Source of the DNA: Clostridia bacterium
Lineage (GTDB): Bacteria > Bacillota > Clostridia > Oscillospirales > Butyricicoccaceae
DNA length: 64,000 bases
NCBI GenBank assembly: GCA_017394205.1
Contig: JAFOPS010000115.1
Span: 1 to 64,000, forward strand
Direction of reading: 5' to 3'
In this document: positions 15,891 to 24,578 of the stretch, in pieces
Position numbering within the stretch: position 1 is the stretch's first letter
Layout: each line of letters opens with the position of its first letter
Notes under the pieces: model-generated
Told to the model about the DNA's origin: nothing
What the model saw: the letters and a program-made list of their open reading frames with translations, nothing else
The model's database searches: none
Position numbers and translations under genes: made by a program

Positions 15891-18017
15891 ATGGTCAAAC
15901 ATGCAACCTTCCCCGAACATCGCGTTTATGAAACCACGCTGGGCGGCCGCAAGCTCAAGGTCGAGCTTGGCAAGATGGCCGGCCTGGCCAACGGCGCCGC
16001 GCTGGTCTCCTTTGGCGACACCAGCGTCCTCACCTGCGTCACCATGGCGAAAGCCCCCCGCGACGGCATCGATTTCTTCCCCCTGAGCGTGGACTTTGAA
16101 GAAAAGCTCTATTCCGTGGGCCGCATCCCCGGCAGCTTCATGCGCCGCGAGGGCCGTCCCGGGGAAAAGGCCATCCTGGTCTCCCGGATGATCGACCGTC
16201 AGATCCGCCCCTTCTTCCCCTCCGACATGCGCAACGACGTGTGCGTCAACTGCACCACCCTGAGCGTGGATCACAACGAGTCCCCTGAGATCCCCGCCAT
16301 GCTGGGCGCCTCCATCGCCCTGTCGGTCTCCGATATCCCCTGGCGCGGCCCCATCGCCGGCATCCAGATGGGCTACACCGAGGAAGAGGGCTATATCGTC
16401 TGCCCCAACAGCGACCAGCGCAAGCGCTCCCAGCTCCAGCTCACCGTGGCCGGCAGCATGGAGAAGGTGGTCATGATCGAGGCGGGCGCCGATCAGTTCC
16501 CCGACGACATGATGCTCACCGCCATCAAAAAGGGCCACGCCGTCATCCAGGAGCTGATCCAGTTTATCCGCAACATCAAGGCCGAGAATTTCAAGGAGCC
16601 CGCCGTTTATCCCAGCATGAAGGTCTCCGACGAGATGTTCGAGGCCGTGAAGGGCTATGCCATGAACGCCGTGAAAGAGGCTGTGGACACCGATGACAAG
16701 ACCGTCCGCGACGAGCGCATCGACGCCATCTCCGCCGACGTTTACGAGCACTTTGCCGAGGAATATCCCGACAGCCAGGCCCAGCTTGCCGAATGCATGT
16801 ACAAGCTTCAGAAATACGTGGTGCGCCGTCTGATCCTGGACGAGGGCCGCCGCGTGGACGGCCGCAGCCTCACCGAGGTCCGCCCGCTGGCCGCCGAGGT
16901 CGGTCTGATCCCCCGCGTCCACGGCAGCGGCATGTTCACCCGCGGCCAGACCCAGGTGCTCACCATCTGCACGCTGGGCACTCTGCGGGACGCGCAGGAG
17001 CTGGACACCACCTTTGAAGAGACCAGCAAGCGCTATATGCATCACTACAACTTCCCCAGCTATTCCGTGGGCGAGGCCAGACCCTCCCGTAGCCCCGGCC
17101 GCCGCGAGATCGGTCACGGCGCGCTGGCCGAGAAGGCGCTGCTCCCCGTCATCCCCTCTGAGGAAGAGTTCCCCTATTCCCTCCGTCTGGTGAGCGAGGT
17201 CCTGTCCTCCAACGGTTCCACCTCCCAGGGCTCCATCTGCGGCAGCACGCTGGCGCTGATGGACGCGGGCGTGCCCATCAAGGCTCCCGTGGCGGGCATC
17301 TCCTGCGGTCTGGTCACCGAGGGCGACCGCCACATCACCTTTACCGACATCCAGGGCATCGAGGACTTCTTCGGCGACATGGACTTTAAGGTGGGCGGCA
17401 CCAAGAAGGGCATCACCGCCATCCAGGTGGACATCAAGAACGACGGCCTGACCTACGAGATCATCGAGGAGGCCTTTGAAAAGACCCGCAACGCCCGCTT
17501 CGACATTCTGGACGAGATCATGCTCAAGGCCATCCCCGAGCCCCGTCCCGAGGTGAGCCCCTACGCGCCCAAGATGCTCAAGATCACCATCAACCCCGAT
17601 AAGATCCGCGAGGTCATCGGCAAGGGCGGCGCCGTGATCCAGAAGATCACCGCCGAAACCAACACCAAGATCGACATCGAGGACGACGGCACCGTGTGCA
17701 TCGCGGCCATCAACGCCGCCGACGGCGAAAAGGCCCGTCAGATGATCGAAGCCATCGCCAAGGATCCCGAGGTGGGCGATCTTTACTACGGAAAGGTCAC
17801 CCGCATCATGAACTTCGGCGCTTTCGTGGAGATCGCCCCCGGCAAGGAGGGTCTGATCCGCATCAATCATCTGGACAACCGCTTTGTGGAAAAGGTAGAG
17901 GACGTGCTGAACATCGGCGACGAGACCTGGTGCAAAGTCATCGAGATCGACGAGAAGGGCCGCATCAATCTTTCCCGCAAGCTGGCGCTGAAGGAAATGG
18001 CCGAAAAGGCCGAATAA
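15891..18017 (+). CDS. pnp: Polyribonucleotide nucleotidyltransferase (PNPase)
   Basis: 708 residues. It degrades RNA 3' to 5' by phosphorolysis as a trimer and is part of the RNA degradosome. Two RNase PH-like domains (about 10-225 and 310-540, with GEARPSRSPGRREIGHGALAEKAL in the second) are followed by a KH domain (IREVIGKGGAVIQKI) and an S1 domain (GKVTRIMNFGAFVEI). ATG 15891 is favoured because GAAAGGTGG lies just upstream; an in-frame ATG at 15870 lacks a ribosome site. Confidence 0.98.
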   Translation: MVKHATFPEHRVYETTLGGRKLKVELGKMAGLANGAALVSFGDTSVLTCVTMAKAPRDGIDFFPLSVDFEEKLYSVGRIPGSFMRREGRPGEKAILVSRMIDRQIRPFFPSDMRNDVCVNCTTLSVDHNESPEIPAMLGASIALSVSDIPWRGPIAGIQMGYTEEEGYIVCPNSDQRKRSQLQLTVAGSMEKVVMIEAGADQFPDDMMLTAIKKGHAVIQELIQFIRNIKAENFKEPAVYPSMKVSDEMFEAVKGYAMNAVKEAVDTDDKTVRDERIDAISADVYEHFAEEYPDSQAQLAECMYKLQKYVVRRLILDEGRRVDGRSLTEVRPLAAEVGLIPRVHGSGMFTRGQTQVLTICTLGTLRDAQELDTTFEETSKRYMHHYNFPSYSVGEARPSRSPGRREIGHGALAEKALLPVIPSEEEFPYSLRLVSEVLSSNGSTSQGSICGSTLALMDAGVPIKAPVAGISCGLVTEGDRHITFTDIQGIEDFFGDMDFKVGGTKKGITAIQVDIKNDGLTYEIIEEAFEKTRNARFDILDEIMLKAIPEPRPEVSPYAPKMLKITINPDKIREVIGKGGAVIQKITAETNTKIDIEDDGTVCIAAINAADGEKARQMIEAIAKDPEVGDLYYGKVTRIMNFGAFVEIAPGKEGLIRINHLDNRFVEKVEDVLNIGDETWCKVIEIDEKGRINLSRKLALKEMAEKAE

Positions 18018-18042
18018 GGCGCTTCGATTTTCACAAACTTTC

Positions 18043-18069
18043 AAGGGCAGGCAGCGCCTGTCCTTTTTT
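18043..18069 (+). terminator. Intrinsic terminator after pnp
   Basis: A stem of about 10 bp (18043-18052 with 18056-18065, one G-U) and loop AGC is followed by a T tract to 18069. It separates pnp from the M16 peptidase gene. Confidence 0.85.
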
Positions 18070-18088
18070 GACCGCAAGGAGGCGTATT

Positions 18089-19351
18089 ATGGTTGAAAAA
18101 CGGATCCTGCAAAACGGCGTCCGGCTGCTGTATGAGCATCTGGAGGGCGTCCGTTCCTGCGCCGTGGGCGTCTGGGTGGAAAACGGGAGCTGCCACGAGC
18201 CCGCGCATCTGAGCGGGATGTCCCATTTTATCGAGCACATGCTCTTCAAGGGCACCGAGACCCGCTCTGCGTCCGATCTGGCCGAGGCCTTCGACGCCAT
18301 CGGCGGTCAGGTCAACGCCTTTACCACCAAGGAGCACACCTGCTTTTACGCCCGCACGCTGGACGTCCATCTGCAGACGGCGGCGGAGCTTTTGTACGAT
18401 ATGGTGCACCGCTCGGTCTTCGCGCCGCAGGAGCTGGAGCTGGAGCGGGGCGTGGTGCTGGAGGAGATCGGCATGTACGAGGACACGCCCGAGGAGCTGG
18501 CGGCCGATCTTCTCGCCGCCGCCTGTTTCCCCGGCCAGCCGCTGGGGCGGCCCATCCTCGGGCGGGAGGAAACGCTGAACACCATCGATCACGACGCCAT
18601 GCTCGCCTATTTCCAAAGCCGCTATGTGGGCAGCAATCTGCTGATCACGCTGGCGGGCAGCTTCACCGAGGACGATCTTCAGGCGGTGGGCCGGCTGTTT
18701 TCCGCCATCCCCGCCGGCGACCGGGCCGTTTTCCCCGACGCCGTCTATCACCCTGCCGCGACGGAGAAAGAAAAACCCATCGAGCAAAATCATCTGCTGA
18801 TGGTCTTCCCTGCCTTTCCCGCCGCCGACCCGCGGCGCTATGCCCTGGCCGTGCTCAACAATATCCTGGGCGCGGGCATGAGCAGCCGCCTGTTCCAGCG
18901 GGTACGGGAGCAGGCCGGCCTGTGCTACTCCATTTACAGCTACACCACCCTTTACGCCAACACCGGCGTGCTGGGGATCTACACCGCCCTGAGCCGCGAG
19001 ACCCAGCGCGACGCGCTCCGGCTGATCCGGGAGGAGCTGCTTCGGCTCAAGGAGACCGGCGTCACCGAGGCCGAGCTCTCCCGCACCAAGGATCTGCTCA
19101 AGACCTCGCTCCTGCTGGGGATGGAGGGCTCTTCCGCCCGTATGAACGCCATCGCCCGTTCGGAGATGGTCTACGGCTGTCAGCACGCGCCGGAGGAAAC
19201 GGCCGCCGCTCTGGACGCCGTCACGGAGGAGCAGGTGCTGGCGCTTGCCCGGGAGGTGCTGGATTTTTCCGCCGTGTCCTTTGCGGCGGTGGGAAAAGAC
19301 CCCTCGTCCGCCGCCTCGCTGGCGCTGCTGCGGGGAAATGAGGAGGCTTGA
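18089..19351 (+). CDS. M16 family zinc metallopeptidase (MlpA/YmxG-like)
   Basis: 420 residues, the standard single-chain M16B form. The inverted zinc-binding motif HxxEH is present as HFIEHMLFKGT near residue 49, with the distal Glu in the ELERGVVLEEIGMYEDTP segment. Two M16 half-domains (about 10-200 and 210-415) are visible, the second with AGMSSRLFQRVREQAGLCYSI. The substrate is unknown; processing-peptidase-like roles are known for the family. The gene follows pnp as in Bacillus. ATG 18089 is preceded by CAAGGAGG. Confidence 0.93.
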   Translation: MVEKRILQNGVRLLYEHLEGVRSCAVGVWVENGSCHEPAHLSGMSHFIEHMLFKGTETRSASDLAEAFDAIGGQVNAFTTKEHTCFYARTLDVHLQTAAELLYDMVHRSVFAPQELELERGVVLEEIGMYEDTPEELAADLLAAACFPGQPLGRPILGREETLNTIDHDAMLAYFQSRYVGSNLLITLAGSFTEDDLQAVGRLFSAIPAGDRAVFPDAVYHPAATEKEKPIEQNHLLMVFPAFPAADPRRYALAVLNNILGAGMSSRLFQRVREQAGLCYSIYSYTTLYANTGVLGIYTALSRETQRDALRLIREELLRLKETGVTEAELSRTKDLLKTSLLLGMEGSSARMNAIARSEMVYGCQHAPEETAAALDAVTEEQVLALAREVLDFSAVSFAAVGKDPSSAASLALLRGNEEA

Positions 19352-19354
19352 AGC

Positions 19355-19858
19355 ATGATGACCGACGAATACCGCTTCCGTCCGGCGACGGAGGCCGATC
19401 TGGACGCCGTGGCGGCGCTGTACCGCGTCTGCGCCGCCAACGCCCACACCCACGGCAACGACGACTGGGCGCCCGACGAATATCCCAACCGGCAATTCGC
19501 CCAAGAGGATCTGGCGCAAAACGGTCTGTTTGTCCTGGAAAAAGATGGGGAGATCGTTTCGGCGGTGAGCCTCCTGCCCCACGGCGATCTGGACGGGCTG
19601 GACTGCTGGACGGTCGAGCCTGCCGCCTGCCCCACCCGTCTGTGCGTCCGCCCCGATCTTCAAGGGCGGCACATCGCCCAGATCACGGTGGAGCATGTTT
19701 TAGAGGAGGCCCGCAGACGCGGCTGCAAGGCCACGCGGCATCTTTCCCTGTGCACCAATGTGGCCAGCGACAAGCTTTATCGCCGCATGGGCTTTATCCA
19801 GCGGGGAACGGTGGAAATGTACGAGTTCCCCCACTATTGCTTCGAATACATTTTATAA
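19355..19858 (+). CDS. GNAT family N-acetyltransferase
   Basis: 167 residues. The N-terminal RPATEADLDAVAALY and the acetyl-CoA motif LCVRPDLQGRHIAQITVEHV (about residues 90-110) identify a GNAT domain. The C-terminal SDKLYRRMGF helix is also typical. The start (ATG 19355, or the adjacent ATG 19358) lies 3 bases after the M16 stop with GAGGAGG inside the end of that gene, so the two are cotranscribed. The acceptor substrate is unknown. Confidence 0.88.
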   Translation: MMTDEYRFRPATEADLDAVAALYRVCAANAHTHGNDDWAPDEYPNRQFAQEDLAQNGLFVLEKDGEIVSAVSLLPHGDLDGLDCWTVEPAACPTRLCVRPDLQGRHIAQITVEHVLEEARRRGCKATRHLSLCTNVASDKLYRRMGFIQRGTVEMYEFPHYCFEYIL

Positions 19859-19872
19859 GATCCGCATTGCCT

Positions 19873-19900
19873 GCGCCTCCCCATTGGGAGGCGCTTTTTT
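19873..19900 (+). terminator. Intrinsic terminator after the GNAT gene
   Basis: A 9-bp stem (19873-19881 with 19886-19894, loop CATT) followed by TTTTTT. It ends at the 3' end of the convergent spoIIID gene and may serve it as well. Confidence 0.88.
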
Positions 19901-20156
19901 ATTCGCCGTGCATCCGCCGGTATTTCTCCCGGGTAGCCTCGCCGCCCCGCAGATGGCGCTCCCGCTTGTTTTGCTCCAGCACCGCCCGCACCTGCGTCCA
20001 AAGGACCCGGTCGATATGATACAGCCGCGCCGTCACGTCCTTGTGGACGCTGGACTTGCTCAGGGCAAACCGCTTGGCCGCGCCCCGCACGGTCGCCTTG
20101 TTTTCTACGATATACCGTCCCAGCAAAAGGGCCCGGTCTTCCATGGTCTCGATCAC
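19899..20156 (-). CDS. spoIIID: Stage III sporulation transcriptional regulator SpoIIID
   Basis: 85 residues from GTG 20156. SpoIIID is the mother-cell DNA-binding regulator that adjusts sigma-E genes and activates sigK. The helix-turn-helix reads VRGAAKRFALSKSSVHKDVT and the conserved tail is RHLRGGEATREKYR. The GTG aligns with the usual family start and has GGGAG upstream. An in-frame ATG at 20177, also with a plausible GGAG site, would add 7 residues. It is divergent from the P-type ATPase at 20280. Confidence 0.93.
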   Translation of the reverse strand: MIETMEDRALLLGRYIVENKATVRGAAKRFALSKSSVHKDVTARLYHIDRVLWTQVRAVLEQNKRERHLRGGEATREKYRRMHGE

Positions 20157-20188
20157 GCTGCCACGCTCCCATCGCATTTTCCTGCTCC

Positions 20189-20217
20189 ATCCTATGCCGC
20201 GTGGCGGGCGGATATGC
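20189..20217 (-). promoter_or_regulatory. Sigma-E-like promoter of spoIIID
   Basis: On the minus strand GCATATC (20211-20217) and CATAGGAT (20189-20196) are spaced by exactly 14 bases. This fits the Bacillus sigma-E pattern KMATATT-N14-CATACAMT with one mismatch in the -35 and two in the -10. The transcript would start about 25 bases before the GTG. Confidence 0.55.
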
Positions 20218-20222
20218 CCTGC

Positions 20223-20251
20223 GCATATCTTGTCCTCCCGGCGCATAGCTT
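20223..20251 (+). promoter_or_regulatory. Sigma-E-like promoter of the Ca2+ P-type ATPase
   Basis: On the plus strand GCATATC (20223-20229) and CATAGCTT (20244-20251) are again spaced by 14 bases. The -10 match is weaker (5 of 8). The predicted start falls about 20 bases before the ATPase ATG, leaving room for its Shine-Dalgarno. It is divergent to the spoIIID promoter, the two -35 elements being 5 bases apart. Confidence 0.45.
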
Positions 20252-20256
20252 GTACC
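20229..20256 (-). promoter_or_regulatory. Two SpoIIID-like boxes
   Basis: On the minus strand GGACAAG (20229-20235) and GGTACAAG (20249-20256) resemble the SpoIIID consensus WWRRACAR-Y. They lie just upstream of the spoIIID -35 and inside the spacer and -10 of the opposing promoter. This would suit activation of spoIIID and repression of the ATPase gene; both roles are inference. Confidence 0.45.
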
Positions 20257-20279
20257 AAACTGCATTTGGGAGGGATCGT

Positions 20280-22883
20280 ATGCACGAGACCGATCTGGTA
20301 ACCGGCCTCACCCGAAAAGAGGCCGCGGCGGCGCTGGCCGCAGGCTTGGGAAACGCTCTGCCGCCCCGGCGGGGCAGGAGCTTTTTCTCCCGCCTGCTGG
20401 AAAACCTCAGTGACCCGGTGATCAAAGTTCTTTTGGCGGCGCTGTGCGTCAATCTTCTGTTTTTGCTGCGGGGCGAGGGATGGTTTGAAACGGCGGGGAT
20501 CGCCGCGGCCGCATTTGCGGCGGCCCTGTTGTCTACCCTTTCCGAGGCGGGCAGCGAACGCGCCTTTCTCCGGCTGGAAGCCGAAAACGCCCGCTCGCTG
20601 TGCCGGGTGCGGCGGGACGGACAACTGCTGGAAATCCCCGCCGAGGAGCTGGTGGAGGGCGACGTCGTGCTGCTTCAGGCGGGCGACGGGGTCCCCGCCG
20701 ACGGCATTTTGCGCAAGGGGCTGCTGCGCTGCGATCAGGCGGCTTTGTCCGGCGAGAGCCGTGAGGCGGAAAAGCGGGCAGGGCCCGTCTGTGCTCCCGA
20801 GCGCTGGGATCCTGCCGACCCCCATCAGCTTTTTCGCGGGGCCGGGGTGGCCTCCGGCGAGGGGATCATGCAGGTGCTCCGGGTGGGAGAACGCACGCTG
20901 CTGGGCAGCATGGCGCTGTCGCTGAACGATCGCCCGCCCGAAAGCCCGCTCCGCCTGCGGCTCACGCGGCTGGCAAAGACCATGAGCCGCTTGGGCTACG
21001 GCGCGGCGGCGCTGGTGGCGTCGGCCGATCTGTTCCACCGGATCGTGCTGGCCAACGGCTTTGCGCCCTCGCTCATCCTGTCCGAGCTTTCCCATCTTCC
21101 CACGCTGCTGGAGCATCTGCTCCACGCCGCCACGCTGGCCGTAGGCGTGGTCATCGTAGCGGTGCCGGAAGGTTTGCCTATGATGATCACCGTGGTGCTC
21201 TCCCGCAGCATGCTGCGGATGCAGCGGGATCAGGTGCTGGTGCGGACGCTGACGGGCATCGAAACGGCGGGCAATCTCAACATCCTCTTCACCGACAAGA
21301 CCGGCACTCTCACCCGGGGGAGGCTGACGGTAGAGGCCGTGCTTTTGGGCGACGGGACGCTGCGGGAGCGGAGCGCGCTGCCCGAGCTCCCCCTGCTGTG
21401 GCCCGCTTTGCGGGAAAGCTGCCGCTTCAACACCGCCGCCCAATGGAGCGACCGGGGCCTCTCCGGCGGCAACGCCACCGACCGTGCCCTGCTGGAGCTT
21501 TCGGGAAAAGAGCCGCTCTCCCCTCGCCGCACCCGGCATCTCCCCTTTGATTCCTCCAAAAAATACGCCGCATGCGCCCTGGAGGGCGGACTCTTTCCCT
21601 GCTATGTCACCGGCGCGCCCGAGCTGCTGCTGCCCCGATGTGTCCGCCGGCTCTCGGAAACGGGGCCCCTCCCTCTGACGGAGCAGGCCATGCTGGACCG
21701 GCTCTGGCGGGAGCAGGCTGCCCGGGGGATGCGGGTGGTCTGCCTCTGTGCGGGCGAGGTGCAGGACGGCAGCGGCATGCTGATCCTTTTGGGTCTGGCG
21801 CTTATCCGCGACGGTCTCCGTCCCGAGACTCCCGACGCTCTCCGCCGCATTGCGGGGGCCGGGGTGCGGGTCGTCATGGTCACCGGCGACAATGCCGACA
21901 CCGCCCGCGCCATCGCTGCCGCGGCAGGTCTCTTGCAGGGCGGCGGCGAGGTACTCACCTCCCGGCAGCTCAGCGGGATGACCGACCGGCAGCTCCAGGA
22001 GATCCTGCCCCGCCTGCGGGTGGTGGCAAGGGCCCTGCCCACCGACAAAAGCCGCCTGGTGCGGGCGGCGCAGGCGGCGGGGCTGGTCGTGGGTATGACG
22101 GGCGACGGCATCAACGACGCCCCGGCCCTCCGTCTGGCCGACGTAGGCTTTGCCATGGGCAGCGGCACCCGGGTGGCCAAGGAGGCCGGAGACATCGTCA
22201 TTCTGGACGACAACATCGCCTCCATCGGCCGGGCCATTCTGTACGGACGCACGGTGTTCCGCAGCATCCGCCGCTTTCTGGTCTTTCAGCTCACCATGAA
22301 TCTTTCGGCGGTGGCGGTTTCGGTGCTGGGGCCGCTTTTGGGGGTGGAAACGCCCATCACGGTGATCCAAATGCTGTGGATCAACATGATCATGGACACG
22401 TTGGCCGGGCTGGCTTTTGCCGGTGAAGCGCCCCGGGAAGAAGAGATGCGCCGTCCGCCCTATCCCCGGGATACGCCGGTTTTGACCCGGGGCATGCTGG
22501 GGCAGATCGCCGGATTGAGCCTCTGGCTGACGGGCCTGTCCGCCGCCTTTCTGCGGCTTCCCGTGTTTCGGGCCCGATTCGGCTGGGAGGAGGGCGGATT
22601 TTTAACGGCCTTTTTCGCGCTGTTCGTCTTTTCCGGGCTGGCAGCGGCCTTCTGCGCCCGCACCGCGCGGAAAAATCTGCTGGCCGGACTGGGGCAAAAC
22701 CGCTCGTTTCTTGCAGTGATGGGATTTGCCGCAGCGGTGCAGCTTCTGCTGCTCTATTTCGGCGGCGCGGTCTTCCGCACCAGGCCGCTTCCCCTCCCCG
22801 TTTTGGGGCAGGTGATCCTGCTGGCCCTTTCGGTGATCCCCGCCGACCTTTTGCGGAAAACGGTGTTTCCCGCGGAAGAATAA
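20280..22883 (+). CDS. Cation-transporting P-type ATPase, Ca2+ (P2) type
   Basis: 867 residues. It pumps cations, most likely Ca2+, using a phospho-aspartate intermediate. Order of parts: short cytosolic N-terminus, two membrane helices (about 55-95), actuator domain with ALSGES, helices 3-4 with PEGLPMMITVVLSRS, the phosphorylation motif DKTGTLTRG near residue 339, the hinge GMTGDGINDAPALR near 610, and six C-terminal helices. PEGLP in M4 is the SERCA/PMCA-type ion site. ATG 20280 follows GGGAGG. It shares its upstream region with spoIIID, so sporulation-linked expression is possible. Confidence 0.92.
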   Translation: MHETDLVTGLTRKEAAAALAAGLGNALPPRRGRSFFSRLLENLSDPVIKVLLAALCVNLLFLLRGEGWFETAGIAAAAFAAALLSTLSEAGSERAFLRLEAENARSLCRVRRDGQLLEIPAEELVEGDVVLLQAGDGVPADGILRKGLLRCDQAALSGESREAEKRAGPVCAPERWDPADPHQLFRGAGVASGEGIMQVLRVGERTLLGSMALSLNDRPPESPLRLRLTRLAKTMSRLGYGAAALVASADLFHRIVLANGFAPSLILSELSHLPTLLEHLLHAATLAVGVVIVAVPEGLPMMITVVLSRSMLRMQRDQVLVRTLTGIETAGNLNILFTDKTGTLTRGRLTVEAVLLGDGTLRERSALPELPLLWPALRESCRFNTAAQWSDRGLSGGNATDRALLELSGKEPLSPRRTRHLPFDSSKKYAACALEGGLFPCYVTGAPELLLPRCVRRLSETGPLPLTEQAMLDRLWREQAARGMRVVCLCAGEVQDGSGMLILLGLALIRDGLRPETPDALRRIAGAGVRVVMVTGDNADTARAIAAAAGLLQGGGEVLTSRQLSGMTDRQLQEILPRLRVVARALPTDKSRLVRAAQAAGLVVGMTGDGINDAPALRLADVGFAMGSGTRVAKEAGDIVILDDNIASIGRAILYGRTVFRSIRRFLVFQLTMNLSAVAVSVLGPLLGVETPITVIQMLWINMIMDTLAGLAFAGEAPREEEMRRPPYPRDTPVLTRGMLGQIAGLSLWLTGLSAAFLRLPVFRARFGWEEGGFLTAFFALFVFSGLAAAFCARTARKNLLAGLGQNRSFLAVMGFAAAVQLLLLYFGGAVFRTRPLPLPVLGQVILLALSVIPADLLRKTVFPAEE

Positions 22884-22884
22884 A

Positions 22885-22903
22885 AAAGAGGCGCAGCCTC
22901 TTT
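22885..22903 (+). terminator. Intrinsic terminator after the P-type ATPase
   Basis: An 8-bp stem (22885-22892 with 22896-22903, loop GCA) begins 1 base after the stop codon; its 3' arm ends in TTT. Confidence 0.65.
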
Positions 22904-22941
22904 CCGCCCCGCAGCTTCGCCCGTTGGAAAGCTCGCCATAA

Positions 22942-22969
22942 AAAAAGAGGAGCTCCCGCTCCTCTTTTT
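22942..22969. terminator. Bidirectional terminator between ATPase and MATE genes
   Basis: A perfect 12-bp stem (22942-22953 with 22958-22969, loop TCCC) carries A and T tracts at its base. It can stop both the rightward transcript and the leftward MATE transcript. Confidence 0.88.
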
Positions 22970-22985
22970 GATTTGACCGATATTT

Positions 22986-24383
22986 TCAGGCGGCCGACTG
23001 CTGCTTTGCGGCGTCCTCCTGCTTCCATTGCATCTCGCAGTGCTCGCGCCAGTGGCTTTTTTTGTAATAAAGATACTGCAATACGCTGCATACCAGCCAC
23101 CCCATGGGATAGCCCAGCCCCACGAAGCGCACGTCGTGAATGAAAAGACTGCCCACATACAGATAGATCTGGCGGAAAAACACGAAGGAAAACAGCATCA
23201 TGGCCATGGGGGCCTTGGAATCCCCCGCGCCCCGCAGCGCGCCCGCATACACCTGGTTGAGGCAGCAGATCACATAGAAGGGCGAGATCATGCGGATAAA
23301 CAGCCGGCCGTATTCCAGCACGCCCGGTTTTTCACTGAAGATCCGCAGCACGGGCGTGCAGAATATATTGAGCAGCCCGATAAGCACCAGCGTCACGCCG
23401 ATGGACAGCCAGATCGCCGTACTGACGCCCTTTTCCGCCCGCTTGAGGTTGCGGGCGCCGATGTTCTGCCCCACGAAGGTGGTGCCGCCCATGGTGACGC
23501 TCTGCATGGGGAGCAGGATGAATTGATCCAGCCGGTGATAGCAGCCCCAGCCCGCCATGCAGTCTGCGCCGAAATCGTTGATGTAGCCCTGCACGAACAC
23601 GTTGGAAAAGGCCGTAAGCGCCCGCTGCAGCGCCGAGGGCAGGCCGATGCTGAAAATGCTTTTGAGCACCGGAGGATAGATCCGCAGCTTTTGGGGGATG
23701 AACCGGTAATTCTCCTCGCTGCGGGAAAGCACCAGCAAAATCAGCCCCGCCGAAAGGAACTGGGCCAGGACAGTGGCATAGGCCACGCCCTCCACCCCCA
23801 TCCGGAACACCAGCACGAAGACCAGATCCAGCACGGTGTTCACCACCGAGCAGAACACCAGAAAATACAGCGGCCGCCTGCTGTCGCCCACGGCGCGCAG
23901 GATGCCGGATCCCATATTGTAAAGCACCAGCCCCAGGATCCCGGCAAAATAGATCTGCAGATAGGTCTTTGCCTCGGGGAACACATCGGCGGGTGTTTTC
24001 ATCAAACGGAGCATCAGCGGCGCCATGGTCACGCCGATGACGGTGAACAGCAGGCCGATGATGATCGTCATGGCCACCGTGGTGTGGACGGCCCGATGGA
24101 CGCCCTCGTCGTCCTTGGCGCCGAAGCGCTGGGAAATGACCACGCCCGCGCCCACCGAAAGTCCCATGAAAAAGCCCACCAGCATGTTGGTGATGGAAGA
24201 TGTGGAGCCCACGGCGGCCAGCGCCTCGGTGCTGACGAAACGGCCAACTACGATGCTGTCCACTGTGTTATACATCTGCTGAAACAGGTTGCCCAGCATC
24301 AGCGGCAGGGCGAAAGCCACCAGCTGCTTCCAGATGACGCCCTGAGTCATGTCCCGCGACTGTTTTGTCCTTGAAGCCCCCAT
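22986..24383 (-). CDS. MATE family efflux transporter
   Basis: 465 residues, twelve predicted membrane helices in two six-helix halves. The first helix holds ALPLMLGNLFQQMYNTVDSIVVGRFV, a typical MATE N-terminal signature (NorM/DinF-like branch), and the second half repeats it as GLPSALQRALTAFSNVFVQG. It likely exports cationic drugs or metabolites with Na+ or H+. ATG 24383 is my choice; GTG 24392 or TTG 24410 in the same frame are possible, since the promoter at 24425-24453 would include both. Confidence 0.9.
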   Translation of the reverse strand: MGASRTKQSRDMTQGVIWKQLVAFALPLMLGNLFQQMYNTVDSIVVGRFVSTEALAAVGSTSSITNMLVGFFMGLSVGAGVVISQRFGAKDDEGVHRAVHTTVAMTIIIGLLFTVIGVTMAPLMLRLMKTPADVFPEAKTYLQIYFAGILGLVLYNMGSGILRAVGDSRRPLYFLVFCSVVNTVLDLVFVLVFRMGVEGVAYATVLAQFLSAGLILLVLSRSEENYRFIPQKLRIYPPVLKSIFSIGLPSALQRALTAFSNVFVQGYINDFGADCMAGWGCYHRLDQFILLPMQSVTMGGTTFVGQNIGARNLKRAEKGVSTAIWLSIGVTLVLIGLLNIFCTPVLRIFSEKPGVLEYGRLFIRMISPFYVICCLNQVYAGALRGAGDSKAPMAMMLFSFVFFRQIYLYVGSLFIHDVRFVGLGYPMGWLVCSVLQYLYYKKSHWREHCEMQWKQEDAAKQQSAA

Positions 24384-24424
24384 ACGGCGCACTTCGCCTT
24401 CTTTCGTCAATCATTTCCAGCTCC

Positions 24425-24453
24425 ATGATACCGCAACCCGACGGCGTTTGCAA
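24425..24453 (-). promoter_or_regulatory. Sigma-A promoter of the MATE gene
   Basis: On the minus strand TTGCAA (24448-24453) and TATCAT (24425-24430) are separated by 17 bases, with a predicted start about 35 bases before ATG 24383. Confidence 0.65.
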
Positions 24454-24515
24454 GTATGATATTTGGTTTTTCAAGCGGCGGTCCTGTCTGAAACGCCCGG
24501 TTTTTTCCATTCAAA

Positions 24516-24531
24516 GTCCGTTTTAACGGAC
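24516..24531. promoter_or_regulatory. Perfect palindrome upstream of the small membrane protein gene
   Basis: GTCCGTT TT AACGGAC is a 7-bp perfect inverted repeat lying 48 bases before the GTG start at 24579 and just ahead of a TATTCT -10-like hexamer (24543-24548). It could be a repressor operator; no regulator is identified. Confidence 0.4.
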
Positions 24532-24578
24532 ATTCTTTCCGGTATTCTTGAAGCAAGATCCGAAAAGGAGGGGCGACC

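Noticed and set aside
15552-18077. Minus-strand open frame of 841 codons opposite rpsO-pnp
   Set aside because: Antisense of pnp in GC-rich DNA; composition is Asp/Gly/Val/His-rich shadow coding with no motif.
20157-22370. Long minus-strand extension upstream of spoIIID (total 823 codons)
   Set aside because: Only the last 85 codons match SpoIIID; the rest is antisense of the P-type ATPase.
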